Source: Wolbachia endosymbiont of Diaphorina citri | GTDB taxonomy: Bacteria > Pseudomonadota > Alphaproteobacteria > Rickettsiales > Anaplasmataceae | DNA: 64,000 nt | NCBI RefSeq assembly: GCF_013096535.2 | Contig: NZ_CP051265.2 | Span: 248,001-312,000 of the forward strand | Direction of reading: 5' to 3' | In this document: positions 55,977-64,000 of the stretch, one piece after another | How positions within the stretch are numbered: the stretch's first letter is position 1 | Layout: every line of letters starts with the position of its first letter | Position numbers and translations under genes: made by a program | The notes under the pieces: model-generated | What the model was told of the DNA's origin: nothing | Seen by the model: the letters and a program-made list of their open reading frames with translations, nothing else | Database searches by the model: none

Positions 55977-56005
55977 TTGACTTTATTTGTTAAAAATATA
56001 ATAAT
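55977..56005 (+). promoter_or_regulatory. Promoter of the DnaJ/ankyrin gene
   Basis: TTGACT (55977-55982), exactly 17 bases, AATAAT (56000-56005); the ATG is at 56039. This is the layout of the promoters at 4410, 5823 and 28444. Confidence 0.65.
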
Positions 56006-56038
56006 TGTACTATATTATTAATATAATGAACATTTAAA

Positions 56039-58504
56039 ATGGCATATCAAGATTTTGACTACTATGAAGCTCTAGGAGTTGATAGTAGCGCTAGTAGACT
56101 TGAAATAAGGAAGGCATATCATAAGATATCAAAGATATACCATCCTGATAAGGCTTTGAGTTTTGATGAACAACAACAATACAAAGCTTTAAGAGAAGCT
56201 AAGGAAAAAGATACAGAACTTTCACAGTTAGAAAAAAATTTATTGAATAAGCTTGAGAAGAAAATTGAACCGTTCTCTAAGGCTGCTATTGCATACGAAA
56301 CGTTATGTGATCCTGATAAAAGGAAAAAATATAATAAATACAAAGGGATAAAAAACAGTTATCAACCGGAAAAGAGTTATCAACCGAAAACGAACACAAA
56401 GAAAGATATTGAATCTGATTTAATTGAGGCTCTTCACCATAAAGATTTAAAAAAAGTAAAGTCTTTAATAAAAGAATTAAATGATCTGTGTAGGTTAGAA
56501 ATAATTTCATCAATGTCATTTTTGTTTGTTGAAAATGCTTGTAGTGATGATAATTGGTTCACATTCTTTGAAGAAATTCTATCGTCTAAACAGATTAATT
56601 TTAGATACAACTATTATTTTTATAATACCGCTTTCCAACATGCATTTAATGCAAACAACAGAAAAGTTGTGGAGTTGCTATTAAAAAATAGTGTTTATAA
56701 TATTAATAAAACTTACTCTTTTACTCAAGAAGAAACAGTACCAATTTATCACGCATTAAAACACAATAATCACGACCTAGTAAGCTTGTTTTTTCAATAT
56801 GGAGCAACCATTCATGTGAGTGATGAAATTGAACAAAAAATTATTGCTACTAGTCATCTTTATAATAAGCAGACAATGGAAATTCTGTTGCAATACACTT
56901 CTCCTGAACAAAATACTAAAATAGTAAGGAATCTCATTAAGAATGAATCTAAAATGGATGCGTGTACTGAAATTTTAGCACTATTTGTAGATAAGGGAAT
57001 TGATCTCTTCGATATAAGATTATCCGAAGCCTTTAGTGATCAGAATCTTGAAAAAGCACAAAACTTAATTAAAGATATTAAGAACTCCAGTACGTGTTTC
57101 ACTAAGAATCCTGAAAACTTCGGTTTACTTGTTGAAATGGCTTGTAAGAATAATGACTGGTTCAAGTTTTTTAAAGAGGTTTTATCTGATAAAAGGATCA
57201 AAATTGACCTTGATGTCAGTATTAAAAGATGTCGAGGTACAGCTTTACAATATGCGTGCAGATTGAAGAAAAAAGATGTTGCAGAGTTACTCTTAGATAA
57301 TGGGGCTGGTGTTAATAAGGTTGTTAGTGGCAGAACAGCAATCTTTTTTGCTACAATAAAATGCACAAATTCAGAAGAGGTTGAACTTGTAAGATTACTT
57401 TTAAACAGGGGAGCTGATCCTTATCTTGGACAAGTCAATATACGTTATCTAAATCATGAAAATGAGGATTTGAAAGAATTGCTCAATCAGGATTACAAAT
57501 CGAGGTTGTCTGAAGCTTTTAAAAGAGGAAATCTTGAAATAGTAAAGAATCTGGGAAGGCAAATATATCTTTCTAATGCCCTACTTGCTCAAGAGCATTT
57601 ATATTACTTTGTTAAAAATTCTTGTGATAATGATGATTGGTTCAATTATTTTCAAGACCTGATAAATAGTAAATGTGTCAAGATTAACCTCGATGTTGAT
57701 ATTTCTAGTAGAGCTTTAAATTATGCAGTATTCCACAAAAATGGCAGAAAAGTTGTAGAATTACTAATCAGGCGAAATACTGGTAATAAGATCTATAATA
57801 GTGATAATATATCAGATTTTATCACAGCTAGAAGAAGTGCTAAGACTACACAGTCACCTCCAACTGAAGAAACTGGACCTAATCTTATTGATAATAGTAG
57901 CAAATCTCTTGTGTGTGAACAAAATACAAAGCAAGTTCCAATCAATCCTACATCAACTATAAAAGACAGTGGATTGACTGGTTGTAACTCTATTCCTTAT
58001 TCTTCTGAAGAGAAAGCTTTATTAAATACGTCAGCAAGCAATAATAAACAAGATGTACAATCAGAAGTTTTGCTAAGTGAATCTAAAAGTGAAGACGATA
58101 AGAGTGATATTACTGTGATATTAGCTGACACTAAAAAGGAAAAACAAGCTCCTACTCAACCTGATGAGCAAGCAAATTCTATAGCTAGGGAAAGTACACA
58201 GCCAAAACCAGTAACTAATGAGCAAGACATTAGTGCTAAGGACAATAGCAAAAGTAAACCAAAAGAAAATAATGTGACTTCTCAAAATAAAAATATATAT
58301 ATTGTAGCTACTTCTGCACTTGCACTATCTGGAATTGTTTCAGGAATAGTTATTGCAGTTTACTCAGGAATGTTAGCGATAGGAATAGCAGTTGGAGTTT
58401 GTTGTCTAATTACTGCTGCAGTCATGTACTATTGTAATAGTCCTTCAAATTTACTTAAAGATAGCAATACTGAAGTTGCAATGAATCAAGGGCAGGAACT
58501 GTAA
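56039..58504 (+). CDS. J-domain protein with divergent ankyrin repeats and C-terminal membrane hairpin (821 aa)
   Basis: Residues 5-100 are a J-domain: FDYYEALGVDSSASRLEIRKAYHKISKIYHPDKA with the HPD motif at 35-37 (needed to stimulate Hsp70). A 35-residue insertion lies before helix III, then AAIAYETLCDPDKRKKYNKY. Three large repeats of about 170-190 residues follow, each with an EA..KNLEKV-type helix, a (D/N)DWFxxFxE(I/V)L stretch and an ankyrin-like ALQYA..KVVELLL. Residues 615-755 are Ser/Lys-rich and unstructured. The last 70 hold two membrane helices (IVATSALALSGIVSGIVIAV, LAIGIAVGVCCLITAAVMYY). DnaJ fused to ankyrins and a membrane hairpin suggests recruitment of Hsp70, bacterial or host, to a membrane. 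It is divergent from cifA. Confidence 0.85.
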   Translation: MAYQDFDYYEALGVDSSASRLEIRKAYHKISKIYHPDKALSFDEQQQYKALREAKEKDTELSQLEKNLLNKLEKKIEPFSKAAIAYETLCDPDKRKKYNKYKGIKNSYQPEKSYQPKTNTKKDIESDLIEALHHKDLKKVKSLIKELNDLCRLEIISSMSFLFVENACSDDNWFTFFEEILSSKQINFRYNYYFYNTAFQHAFNANNRKVVELLLKNSVYNINKTYSFTQEETVPIYHALKHNNHDLVSLFFQYGATIHVSDEIEQKIIATSHLYNKQTMEILLQYTSPEQNTKIVRNLIKNESKMDACTEILALFVDKGIDLFDIRLSEAFSDQNLEKAQNLIKDIKNSSTCFTKNPENFGLLVEMACKNNDWFKFFKEVLSDKRIKIDLDVSIKRCRGTALQYACRLKKKDVAELLLDNGAGVNKVVSGRTAIFFATIKCTNSEEVELVRLLLNRGADPYLGQVNIRYLNHENEDLKELLNQDYKSRLSEAFKRGNLEIVKNLGRQIYLSNALLAQEHLYYFVKNSCDNDDWFNYFQDLINSKCVKINLDVDISSRALNYAVFHKNGRKVVELLIRRNTGNKIYNSDNISDFITARRSAKTTQSPPTEETGPNLIDNSSKSLVCEQNTKQVPINPTSTIKDSGLTGCNSIPYSSEEKALLNTSASNNKQDVQSEVLLSESKSEDDKSDITVILADTKKEKQAPTQPDEQANSIARESTQPKPVTNEQDISAKDNSKSKPKENNVTSQNKNIYIVATSALALSGIVSGIVIAVYSGMLAIGIAVGVCCLITAAVMYYCNSPSNLLKDSNTEVAMNQGQEL

Positions 58505-58530
58505 GGCAGAGTAAGAAGAAATAGCAGGAG

Positions 58531-58561
58531 GGTTGGCTTTTTGTTACCTATGAAAGGCCAA
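58531..58561 (+). terminator. Possible terminator hairpin after the DnaJ/ankyrin gene
   Basis: gttggc and gccaac with inner ttt/aaa pairs form a stem. It is weak, because no T run follows. Confidence 0.35.
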
Positions 58562-58707
58562 CTATACAAGCAAATTATTGAAAATCCTATCTTTTTGCAA
58601 TCAATTTATCCAATTTAGTGGGAGTATTAAATTTACTAATCTTTCCATAAAAGAATGATAGAGAAGTTTAATAATTCAAGATCCTTCTAAAGAAATTATC
58701 TTATTTT

Positions 58708-58876
58708 TTACTGGCAGACAGCTTGCTTAAACCCGTAAAACTTCTCCATCTGCTCACTCCACAGCATCGGTATTTCTCTCAAATCAGCTAACTTCAAACC
58801 CCTTGGTTGCCTCCCATTTACTATATCTTCTTTAATTTTTGGTGCTAAATAATTCAGCCTTAAAATTTGCTGTATA
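58708..58876 (-). pseudogene. Serine recombinase relic, 3' end only
   Basis: The last 55 codons match the C terminus of the full WO recombinase at 34155 (LREIPMLWSEQMEKFYGF), ending in QAVCQ and a stop. IS481 copy 5 has replaced everything upstream. It is the trace of a second WO recombinase locus. Confidence 0.88.
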
Positions 58877-60072
58877 TGTATTAAACAAGACTTGATCTGA
58901 CACTTTAAAAAAGTAAGTTATAAAATAATAAAAGAAAGGAGTGTTAGAAATGAGTACGATACAAACAAAAATACTAAAGCCGAAACTAGGATTGCTAGAG
59001 CTAGCAAAACAGCTTGGAAATGTGTCTCAAGCATGCAAGGTTATGGGATATTCAAGGGATACATTTTATAGATTCAAAGAACTATATGAAAATGGAGGAG
59101 AAGAAGCGCTGCATGAGATAAGCAAGAAAAAACCACTTATGGCAAACAGAGTCTCTGAAGACATGGAAAGAGCTGTAGTTAATATTGCAACAGAATTTCC
59201 TGCATATGGACAACAAAGAGCTGCAAATGAACTGAGAAAAAGGGGCATAATAATCTCTGAAGGTGGAGTGAGATCTGTATGGCTGAGAAATGACCTTGAG
59301 ACCTTCAAAAAAAGACTGAGGGCTCTTGAGGCAAAAGTTATGCAAGATGGAATAATTCTAACAGAGGAGCAACTTGCGGCTTTAGAAAAAGTTAAAGAAC
59401 AAAGGGAAGCACATGGTGAAATTGAAACAGAGCATCCAGGTTATTTAGGTTCTCAAGATACTTATTATGTAGGCAACATCAAGGGTATAGGAAGAATCTA
59501 TCAGCAAACTTTTATTGATACTTATTCGAGAGTGGCTTTTGCTAAGCTTTATACAGATAAAACTGCTATTACCGCTGCTGACTTGCTGAATGATAGAGTA
59601 ATACCATTTTTTGATGTACAAAGCGTGCCATTATTGCGCATTTTGACCGATAGAGGTACAGAATATTGTGGCAAACCAGAGAATCACGCTTATCAGTTAT
59701 ACTTAGGAATCGAAAATATTGATCACTCAAGAACTAAAGCCAATTCTCCGCAAACTAATGGCATATGCGAGAGATTCCATAAGACTATGCAAGATGAGTG
59801 TTACAATATTATTTTTCGCAAGAAAATCTACAATTCTTTGGAAGATCTGCAGATAGATGTTGATCATTGGTTGCGTTCTTATAATGAGACAAGGCCTCAT
59901 TCAGGCAAATATTGCTATGGCAAAACGCCTACTCAGACTTTTCTTAATAGCAAACACATTGCTTTTCAGAAAAATATTAGTAGCATGAAACAAGAGACTG
60001 ATATTAGTTTTAACTACCTCAATTCTTCTGTCAGTTAATTCATCCCTGTCAGATTAAGTTGTGTCTAGTACA
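58877..60072 (+). mobile_element. IS481-family element, copy 5 (complete)
   Basis: 1196 bp with the same ends as the other copies. It joins a recombinase relic on the left to a truncated IS4 transposase on the right, with no target duplication, so recombination or deletion has taken place here. Confidence 0.95.
58950..60038 (+). CDS. IS481-family transposase (copy 5)
   Basis: Identical in protein sequence to copies 1-3, intact. The ATG start follows aaaggag as in the other copies. Confidence 0.95.
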   Translation: MSTIQTKILKPKLGLLELAKQLGNVSQACKVMGYSRDTFYRFKELYENGGEEALHEISKKKPLMANRVSEDMERAVVNIATEFPAYGQQRAANELRKRGIIISEGGVRSVWLRNDLETFKKRLRALEAKVMQDGIILTEEQLAALEKVKEQREAHGEIETEHPGYLGSQDTYYVGNIKGIGRIYQQTFIDTYSRVAFAKLYTDKTAITAADLLNDRVIPFFDVQSVPLLRILTDRGTEYCGKPENHAYQLYLGIENIDHSRTKANSPQTNGICERFHKTMQDECYNIIFRKKIYNSLEDLQIDVDHWLRSYNETRPHSGKYCYGKTPTQTFLNSKHIAFQKNISSMKQETDISFNYLNSSVS

Positions 60073-61248
60073 AATTATACTCATAATTGTAAGAAAGCGG
60101 ATCAATCTATCTGCTGTTTGGAGCCTACATTCTTCAACTTTAAGACCGGATTTCAAAATTTTATGAAAAACCTCTATTCTCCATCTTAAGCAATACCATT
60201 GTATTTTTTCTACTGCTTCTTCAAAATTATTAATATTTATATTTGTTAACAAAATCCAGTTTATGGGCTCTTCGCCAAATGGGGGATATCTTTCTATAAC
60301 ATAGACAGCATTTAAATTTAAATTAGGAAGTTTTTGGGTTTTACGTCTAGCGTTGTTTTTTGATGCATTCATCACAAAGTTACTAAACTTTACTTCTAAA
60401 ACTGTTGTTCTTTGAGGTTTTTTATCGCGAGCAGGAATACTCACTTGAATTTCTCCTTGACAAGACATGCGATTCATCAAATCCCACAATCTTTCACCAC
60501 CTTTTTCAGAATAAGTCGACTTCTTGTTTACTGTTCTGTTTTGATTTCCTCTTACTACAAAAAGAGATTGATTAGTGGAAGCAACTTCAAATAAATCATA
60601 AATATCTGCTTCTCTATCACAAACGGTAACTACCTTAACATCCTTTAATCCAGGATGTTTAGTAGAGTCTTTAAGTGATGCTATCCACCGTATGCTTTCT
60701 TTCTCTTCTATGGGAAGAGCAGTATTATGGCTTCTTCTTTTCAACTCCTTTAGGTCTTCAGTTAAGGAAGGTCTAGTACTAATTTTTTGATCCAATAATC
60801 CTATAGGTAGTCCTTCTGTTGTAACTGCAAACGTTGTATGCATCACTAATCCATGGGTTTTAAAATTAGTTGTTTTAGATGTTAATCTTGCTGCTATAAT
60901 CCCTAATCCTTCGGTCTTTTTATGATTTTTATATGAAATATAACTCGTATCCTGGATAGCTAAGATAGTTGAGTATTCTTTAGCTCTTTCAACAGTTTTA
61001 ATTATATGACTGTCTAATATTTTTCTTTCAGAAATGGCATCGTTTTGGAAAAATCTATAAGCTGCTTTACTTTGATGCCAATCTTCACAAGCTTGATTTA
61101 TTGAACGCTCAGGCGATTCAGCAAAACTATTAACTATTTTTAGAAGCCTTTTACTTAATCTTATATCACCAAAATTAACAATTCCAAATTCACTTTCTGC
61201 CCATTCGCCAGTTGAGGTATTTATAGTTCTTTTCATCATATATTCCAT
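60073..61248 (-). pseudogene. IS4-family (Tn5-like) transposase, C terminus lost to IS481
   Basis: About 390 native residues. The N terminus is of Tn5 transposase type (EWAESEFGIVNFGDIRLSKRLLKIV), with the DDE residues in TILAIQDTSYISY, VVTVCDREADIYDLF and the YCLRWRIEVFHKILKSGLKVEECRL signature (Y-R-E-K). The frame enters IS481 at 60072 and ends in IS-derived codons, so the C-terminal dimerisation part is missing. The start may be the ATG ATG pair at 61239. It is probably inactive. Confidence 0.9.
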
Positions 61249-61322
61249 TTTTAGACCATAGATCTATTTATAATAGAAAGTTGAATTAGTAAAATAGCAG
61301 CTTTTTCTCCATTTTTAGATTT

Positions 61323-62120
61323 ATGGGTAATAGTAAGGGTTATAAGGAAACGGGAATCTTTCCAATGGGTATATATACAGTCAACGAAGTTACGATACAA
61401 GGTCCACCTAAGACTCTATTAATCAAAGCTCATGCAACAAATTTAAGAATATCTTTAAAAGCAAAGGTATCAAAAGAATGGCATCAAATTACCATAGAAA
61501 ACTTAGTGAAAGAAATAGCTCAAAAACATGGATATGGACATAAAGTTGCTGAGGAATTTAAGAATGTATTGATACCCCATATTAATCAGGCAGATGAAAG
61601 TGATATAAGTCTGTTAACAAAGATCGCAACAGAGCGTGAAGCAATGGCAAAATTAGCTGGTGGGTATATATTGTTTATTTCAAAAAATATGGCAAAATCA
61701 GCCACAGGAAAAGCTTTAGGAACAACTACTATTATACCTCAAGACACAATTAATTGGAAAGTGCATTTTACCGTACGTGATAAGTATAATTCAGTAGTAG
61801 CAAAATGGTATAGCTATGAAAAAGGTGAAACTATTAAAGAAACAGTTGGTAGCGGTGAACCAAGTTATATTATGCTGGAACTTTACTCAAATGCAGAGTC
61901 AGCACTAAGTGCAGCAAATGCCAAGTTAAAACAATTGAAACGTAACAATGAAACTTTAGATATAACTATGCCTGGTAATCCAGAGTTATTTGCAGAAGCT
62001 AAACTTAATCTTATAGGTTTCAATCAAGCAGTAGATAGTGAATGGATAGTTAATAGAGCGGAGCATACTTTAAATAGCTCAGGTTACCTTACTATGTTGT
62101 CAGCATCTTTGAGTAAGTGA
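61323..62120 (+). pseudogene. Phage WO gpD-like late control/tail protein, N terminus lost to IS4
   Basis: 265 residues matching the later part of P2 gpD-type tail hub proteins: GIFPMGIYTVNEVTIQGPP, LLIKAHATNLRISLKAKVSKEWH, MAKLAGGYILFISKN, NWKVHFTVRDKYNSVVAKWY and the final EWIVNRAEHTLNSSGYLTML. A full protein has roughly 70-80 more residues at the front. The open frame begins at the edge of the IS4 element, so the ATG is probably not the original. It belongs to a WO tail module. Confidence 0.85.
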
Positions 62121-62163
62121 TGTTAATAAAAAATGAGTAAATGATCTATTTAATATTAAAAAG

Positions 62164-62706
62164 ATGTTGAATATGGATAAATTGGGTCAAGATACAAAAA
62201 ACAAGCTGCATTTTTGGTGGCTTATAACAGTAATAGTATGTATTATTGCTACCTATTCCTACATGAGGGCAAAAGCTGTAGATAATTATAAAACGATATT
62301 ACGCATTGCTTCTCAAAATTGTAACTTAGAGACTGTAAAATTCTCAGTAAAAAATTTATTAGATATTGATACACACATGCCTAAGTTAACTGCGTTACAT
62401 TACGCTGCAGAAGGGGGATGTTTAGAGATAGTTAGGTTTTTAATAGATGAGGGAGTTAACGTAAACATTATTAACAAGTATGGAAGCACAGCACTACATA
62501 ATGCTGCATATTATGGTGATTTAAGGATTATCAAATTTTTGCTAGAAAAAGGCGCTAATCCTAACATTATAAACGATGATGGAAAAAAACCTAGAAATGT
62601 AGCTGTGTTAAGGTCAAGGCACAACAAAGACAAGCCCTACGATCAAATAATAAAGTTACTTGCAGAAGCAGAGGATCAATACGAATCAACAAAAAGTAAT
62701 CACTAA
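62164..62706 (+). CDS. Phage WO tail-module ankyrin protein with N-terminal membrane helix
   Basis: 180 residues. A membrane helix lies at about 17-35 (HFWWLITVIVCIIATYSYM). Three ankyrin units follow: LRIASQNCNLETVKFSV, LTALHYAAEGGCLEIVRFLIDEGVNVNI and STALHNAAYYGDLRIIKFLLEKGANPNI, then a charged tail. It lies between gpD and the patatin gene, as in other WO phages. The start could also be the ATG three codons later; no strong ribosome binding site is seen. Confidence 0.85.
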   Translation: MLNMDKLGQDTKNKLHFWWLITVIVCIIATYSYMRAKAVDNYKTILRIASQNCNLETVKFSVKNLLDIDTHMPKLTALHYAAEGGCLEIVRFLIDEGVNVNIINKYGSTALHNAAYYGDLRIIKFLLEKGANPNIINDDGKKPRNVAVLRSRHNKDKPYDQIIKLLAEAEDQYESTKSNH

Positions 62707-62778
62707 AGCTATAAGTTTTCTATAATCTGTACATAAACTTCCAAAACTATCCATAATAAATTCACATTTTAAATTATT

Positions 62779-63006
62779 ATGCAAAATCAAAAAATCCCAA
62801 TTACAGTAATTATCACGTTATTAATCCAAACCGTAGCATTTATATGGTGGTTATCCAAGCTAGACTCAAGGGTACAATTTCACGATAAACTTATTGAATA
62901 TGGTTTAATGGAAAAAGTGTTAGTACTTGAGGAAAGGGTAAAAAATCTTTCTGAAGAATTAGATGAGTTTAAATTGCAGGTTTTAAGCGGAAAAATTAAA
63001 TCTTAA
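62779..63006 (+). CDS. Small membrane protein with coiled coil, possible holin or holin accessory
   Basis: 75 residues: one N-terminal membrane helix (VIITLLIQTVAFIWWL) and a heptad-like tail (LVLEERVKNLSEELDEFKLQVL). Size, layout and position just before the patatin gene recall phage lysis accessory proteins, but no family match can be claimed from sequence alone. Confidence 0.65.
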   Translation: MQNQKIPITVIITLLIQTVAFIWWLSKLDSRVQFHDKLIEYGLMEKVLVLEERVKNLSEELDEFKLQVLSGKIKS

Positions 63007-63026
63007 TATCCTTACCTAAATTCATA

Positions 63027-63956
63027 ATGATTAAATATATTTTATCCGTTGACGGAGGAGGCATAAGGGGCATAATACCAGCCATAATATTAGCAGAAAT
63101 AGAAAAAAGAACAAGAAGAACTATAGCTGAAATCTTTCACTTAATGGCAGGAACCTCAACCGGTGGAATTGTTATAGCAGGATTATGTAAAAAAGATAAA
63201 CAAGGAAATCCTCAATATTCAGCCAATGATTTAGTCGAGCTTTACCAAAAATACGGGTCATATATTTTTAAGTCTTCATTCTTCCGGCGATCAATATTAT
63301 CTTGGTTTAACTGTGCACAATACCCACATAAAAATATTGAATTTGTATTGGACAAATATTTTGGTGATGATACTCTACAAAACACTTTAAATAATGTACT
63401 GCTTACCAGTTACGACATTCAGAATAATTGCCCATTTTTCTTCAAAAGCTGGAAAGAAGGTAATATTAAGCTGAAAGATGCACTCAGAGCTGCAACGGCT
63501 GCACCTACTTACTTTGCACCTAAATATCTTAAAATCAACCACAAGGAAATGGTATTAGTGGATGGCGGGGTATTTGCAAATAATCCAGCGGCTTGTGCAT
63601 ATGCAAGTGGTAAGAGGTTATTTCCAAATGATGATATTCTACTGTTATCGATAGGTACTGGAAGAACAGATAGAAGCATAGAGTATGCCAATTCAAAGAG
63701 ATTTGGAAAAATAGGCTGGATAAAACCTTTGTTAAGTGTGATGTTTGCCTCTGGATTGGACTGCGTAAATTATCAGATGAATCAAGTAATAGGCAATAGA
63801 TACGTAAGAATACAATCGCAATTGAAGCTAGCGTCGGCTGACATGGATAACATTACATCAAAAAATATCAAATTTCTTCAACAGGAGGCAAATGCAATGA
63901 TAGAAGATAATCAGAAAGTGATAGAGAAATTCTGTATAGAAATATTAAATATATAA
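63027..63956 (+). CDS. Phage WO patatin-like phospholipase
   Basis: 309 residues. The oxyanion hole is DGGGIRGIIPA (residues 9-19), the nucleophile elbow GTSTGG (Gly-x-Ser-x-Gly) and the catalytic Asp in DGGVFANNPA, so the Ser-Asp dyad is intact. Patatins hydrolyse acyl esters of phospholipids. In WO phages the gene ends the tail module and is thought to help in cell exit or entry. A relic of a second copy is at 38984-39250. The start at 63027 is supported by the full oxyanion motif close to the N terminus. Confidence 0.96.
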   Translation: MIKYILSVDGGGIRGIIPAIILAEIEKRTRRTIAEIFHLMAGTSTGGIVIAGLCKKDKQGNPQYSANDLVELYQKYGSYIFKSSFFRRSILSWFNCAQYPHKNIEFVLDKYFGDDTLQNTLNNVLLTSYDIQNNCPFFFKSWKEGNIKLKDALRAATAAPTYFAPKYLKINHKEMVLVDGGVFANNPAACAYASGKRLFPNDDILLLSIGTGRTDRSIEYANSKRFGKIGWIKPLLSVMFASGLDCVNYQMNQVIGNRYVRIQSQLKLASADMDNITSKNIKFLQQEANAMIEDNQKVIEKFCIEILNI

Positions 63957-64000
63957 CTATTCTCTCTAATATTTTAATATATTATTTATGAGTCAGTAAA

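Overview
The window is a stretch of a Wolbachia chromosome (Rickettsiales, intracellular symbiont of arthropods or nematodes). This rests on low GC, short single-copy housekeeping genes in scrambled order, many IS elements, ankyrin-repeat genes, gene-transfer-agent relics, and phage WO genes (serine recombinase with DUF2924, RadC, double-HTH regulators, Rpn nuclease, gpD, patatin, cif operon). The strain cannot be fixed from sequence alone.

Bases 1-25 kb are core chromosome: pyrF (cut by the window edge), dapB-pstB, dxr, proS-acpS, dut and a yidC-ribH-nusB operon. Between them lie genes with effector-like features: a two-member family with a repeated domain (3790-7599), an ankyrin protein, a WASP/VCA-like actin-nucleator mimic (12554-14131) and small membrane proteins. 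Relics of a gene transfer agent remain: a g5-type capsid at 1529, and g6-, g8- and g9-like genes at 17.7-19.4 kb. Two inverted IS481 copies inverted the segment between them and split the capsid gene; its last 30 codons lie on the minus strand at 4455-4547. Palindromic repeats with a tgtcat-type end occur in many long gaps up to 20.2 kb and were not seen later.

Bases 25-34 kb are a junction of IS6, IS481 and IS256 pieces, then coiled-coil, membrane and synuclein-like proteins. Bases 34-45 kb carry phage WO accessory genes: recombinase, DUF2924, ankyrin genes, an IS5 element between two broken genes (one a patatin relic), three double-HTH regulators, RadC and an Rpn-family nuclease.

Bases 45.5-55.3 kb hold the main feature, a cifA-cifB operon of the large (type V-like) kind. 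CifB is 2836 residues, with two intact PD-(D/E)XK motifs, a TcdA/TcdB-like hydrophobic region, about 15 ankyrin repeats, three 61-residue repeats and a latrotoxin-C-like tail after an RRRR site. Next come a J-domain/ankyrin/membrane protein (56-58.5 kb), a second recombinase relic, and a second WO tail-end relic (IS481, truncated IS4, truncated gpD, ankyrin, small membrane protein, patatin).

Five intact or truncated IS481 copies are present. The four full copies encode the same protein, so expansion looks recent. Several candidate effector genes share a TTGAC(A/T)-17-bp-AATAAT/TACAAT promoter layout and a two-helix membrane hairpin, which suggests a common expression and targeting programme.
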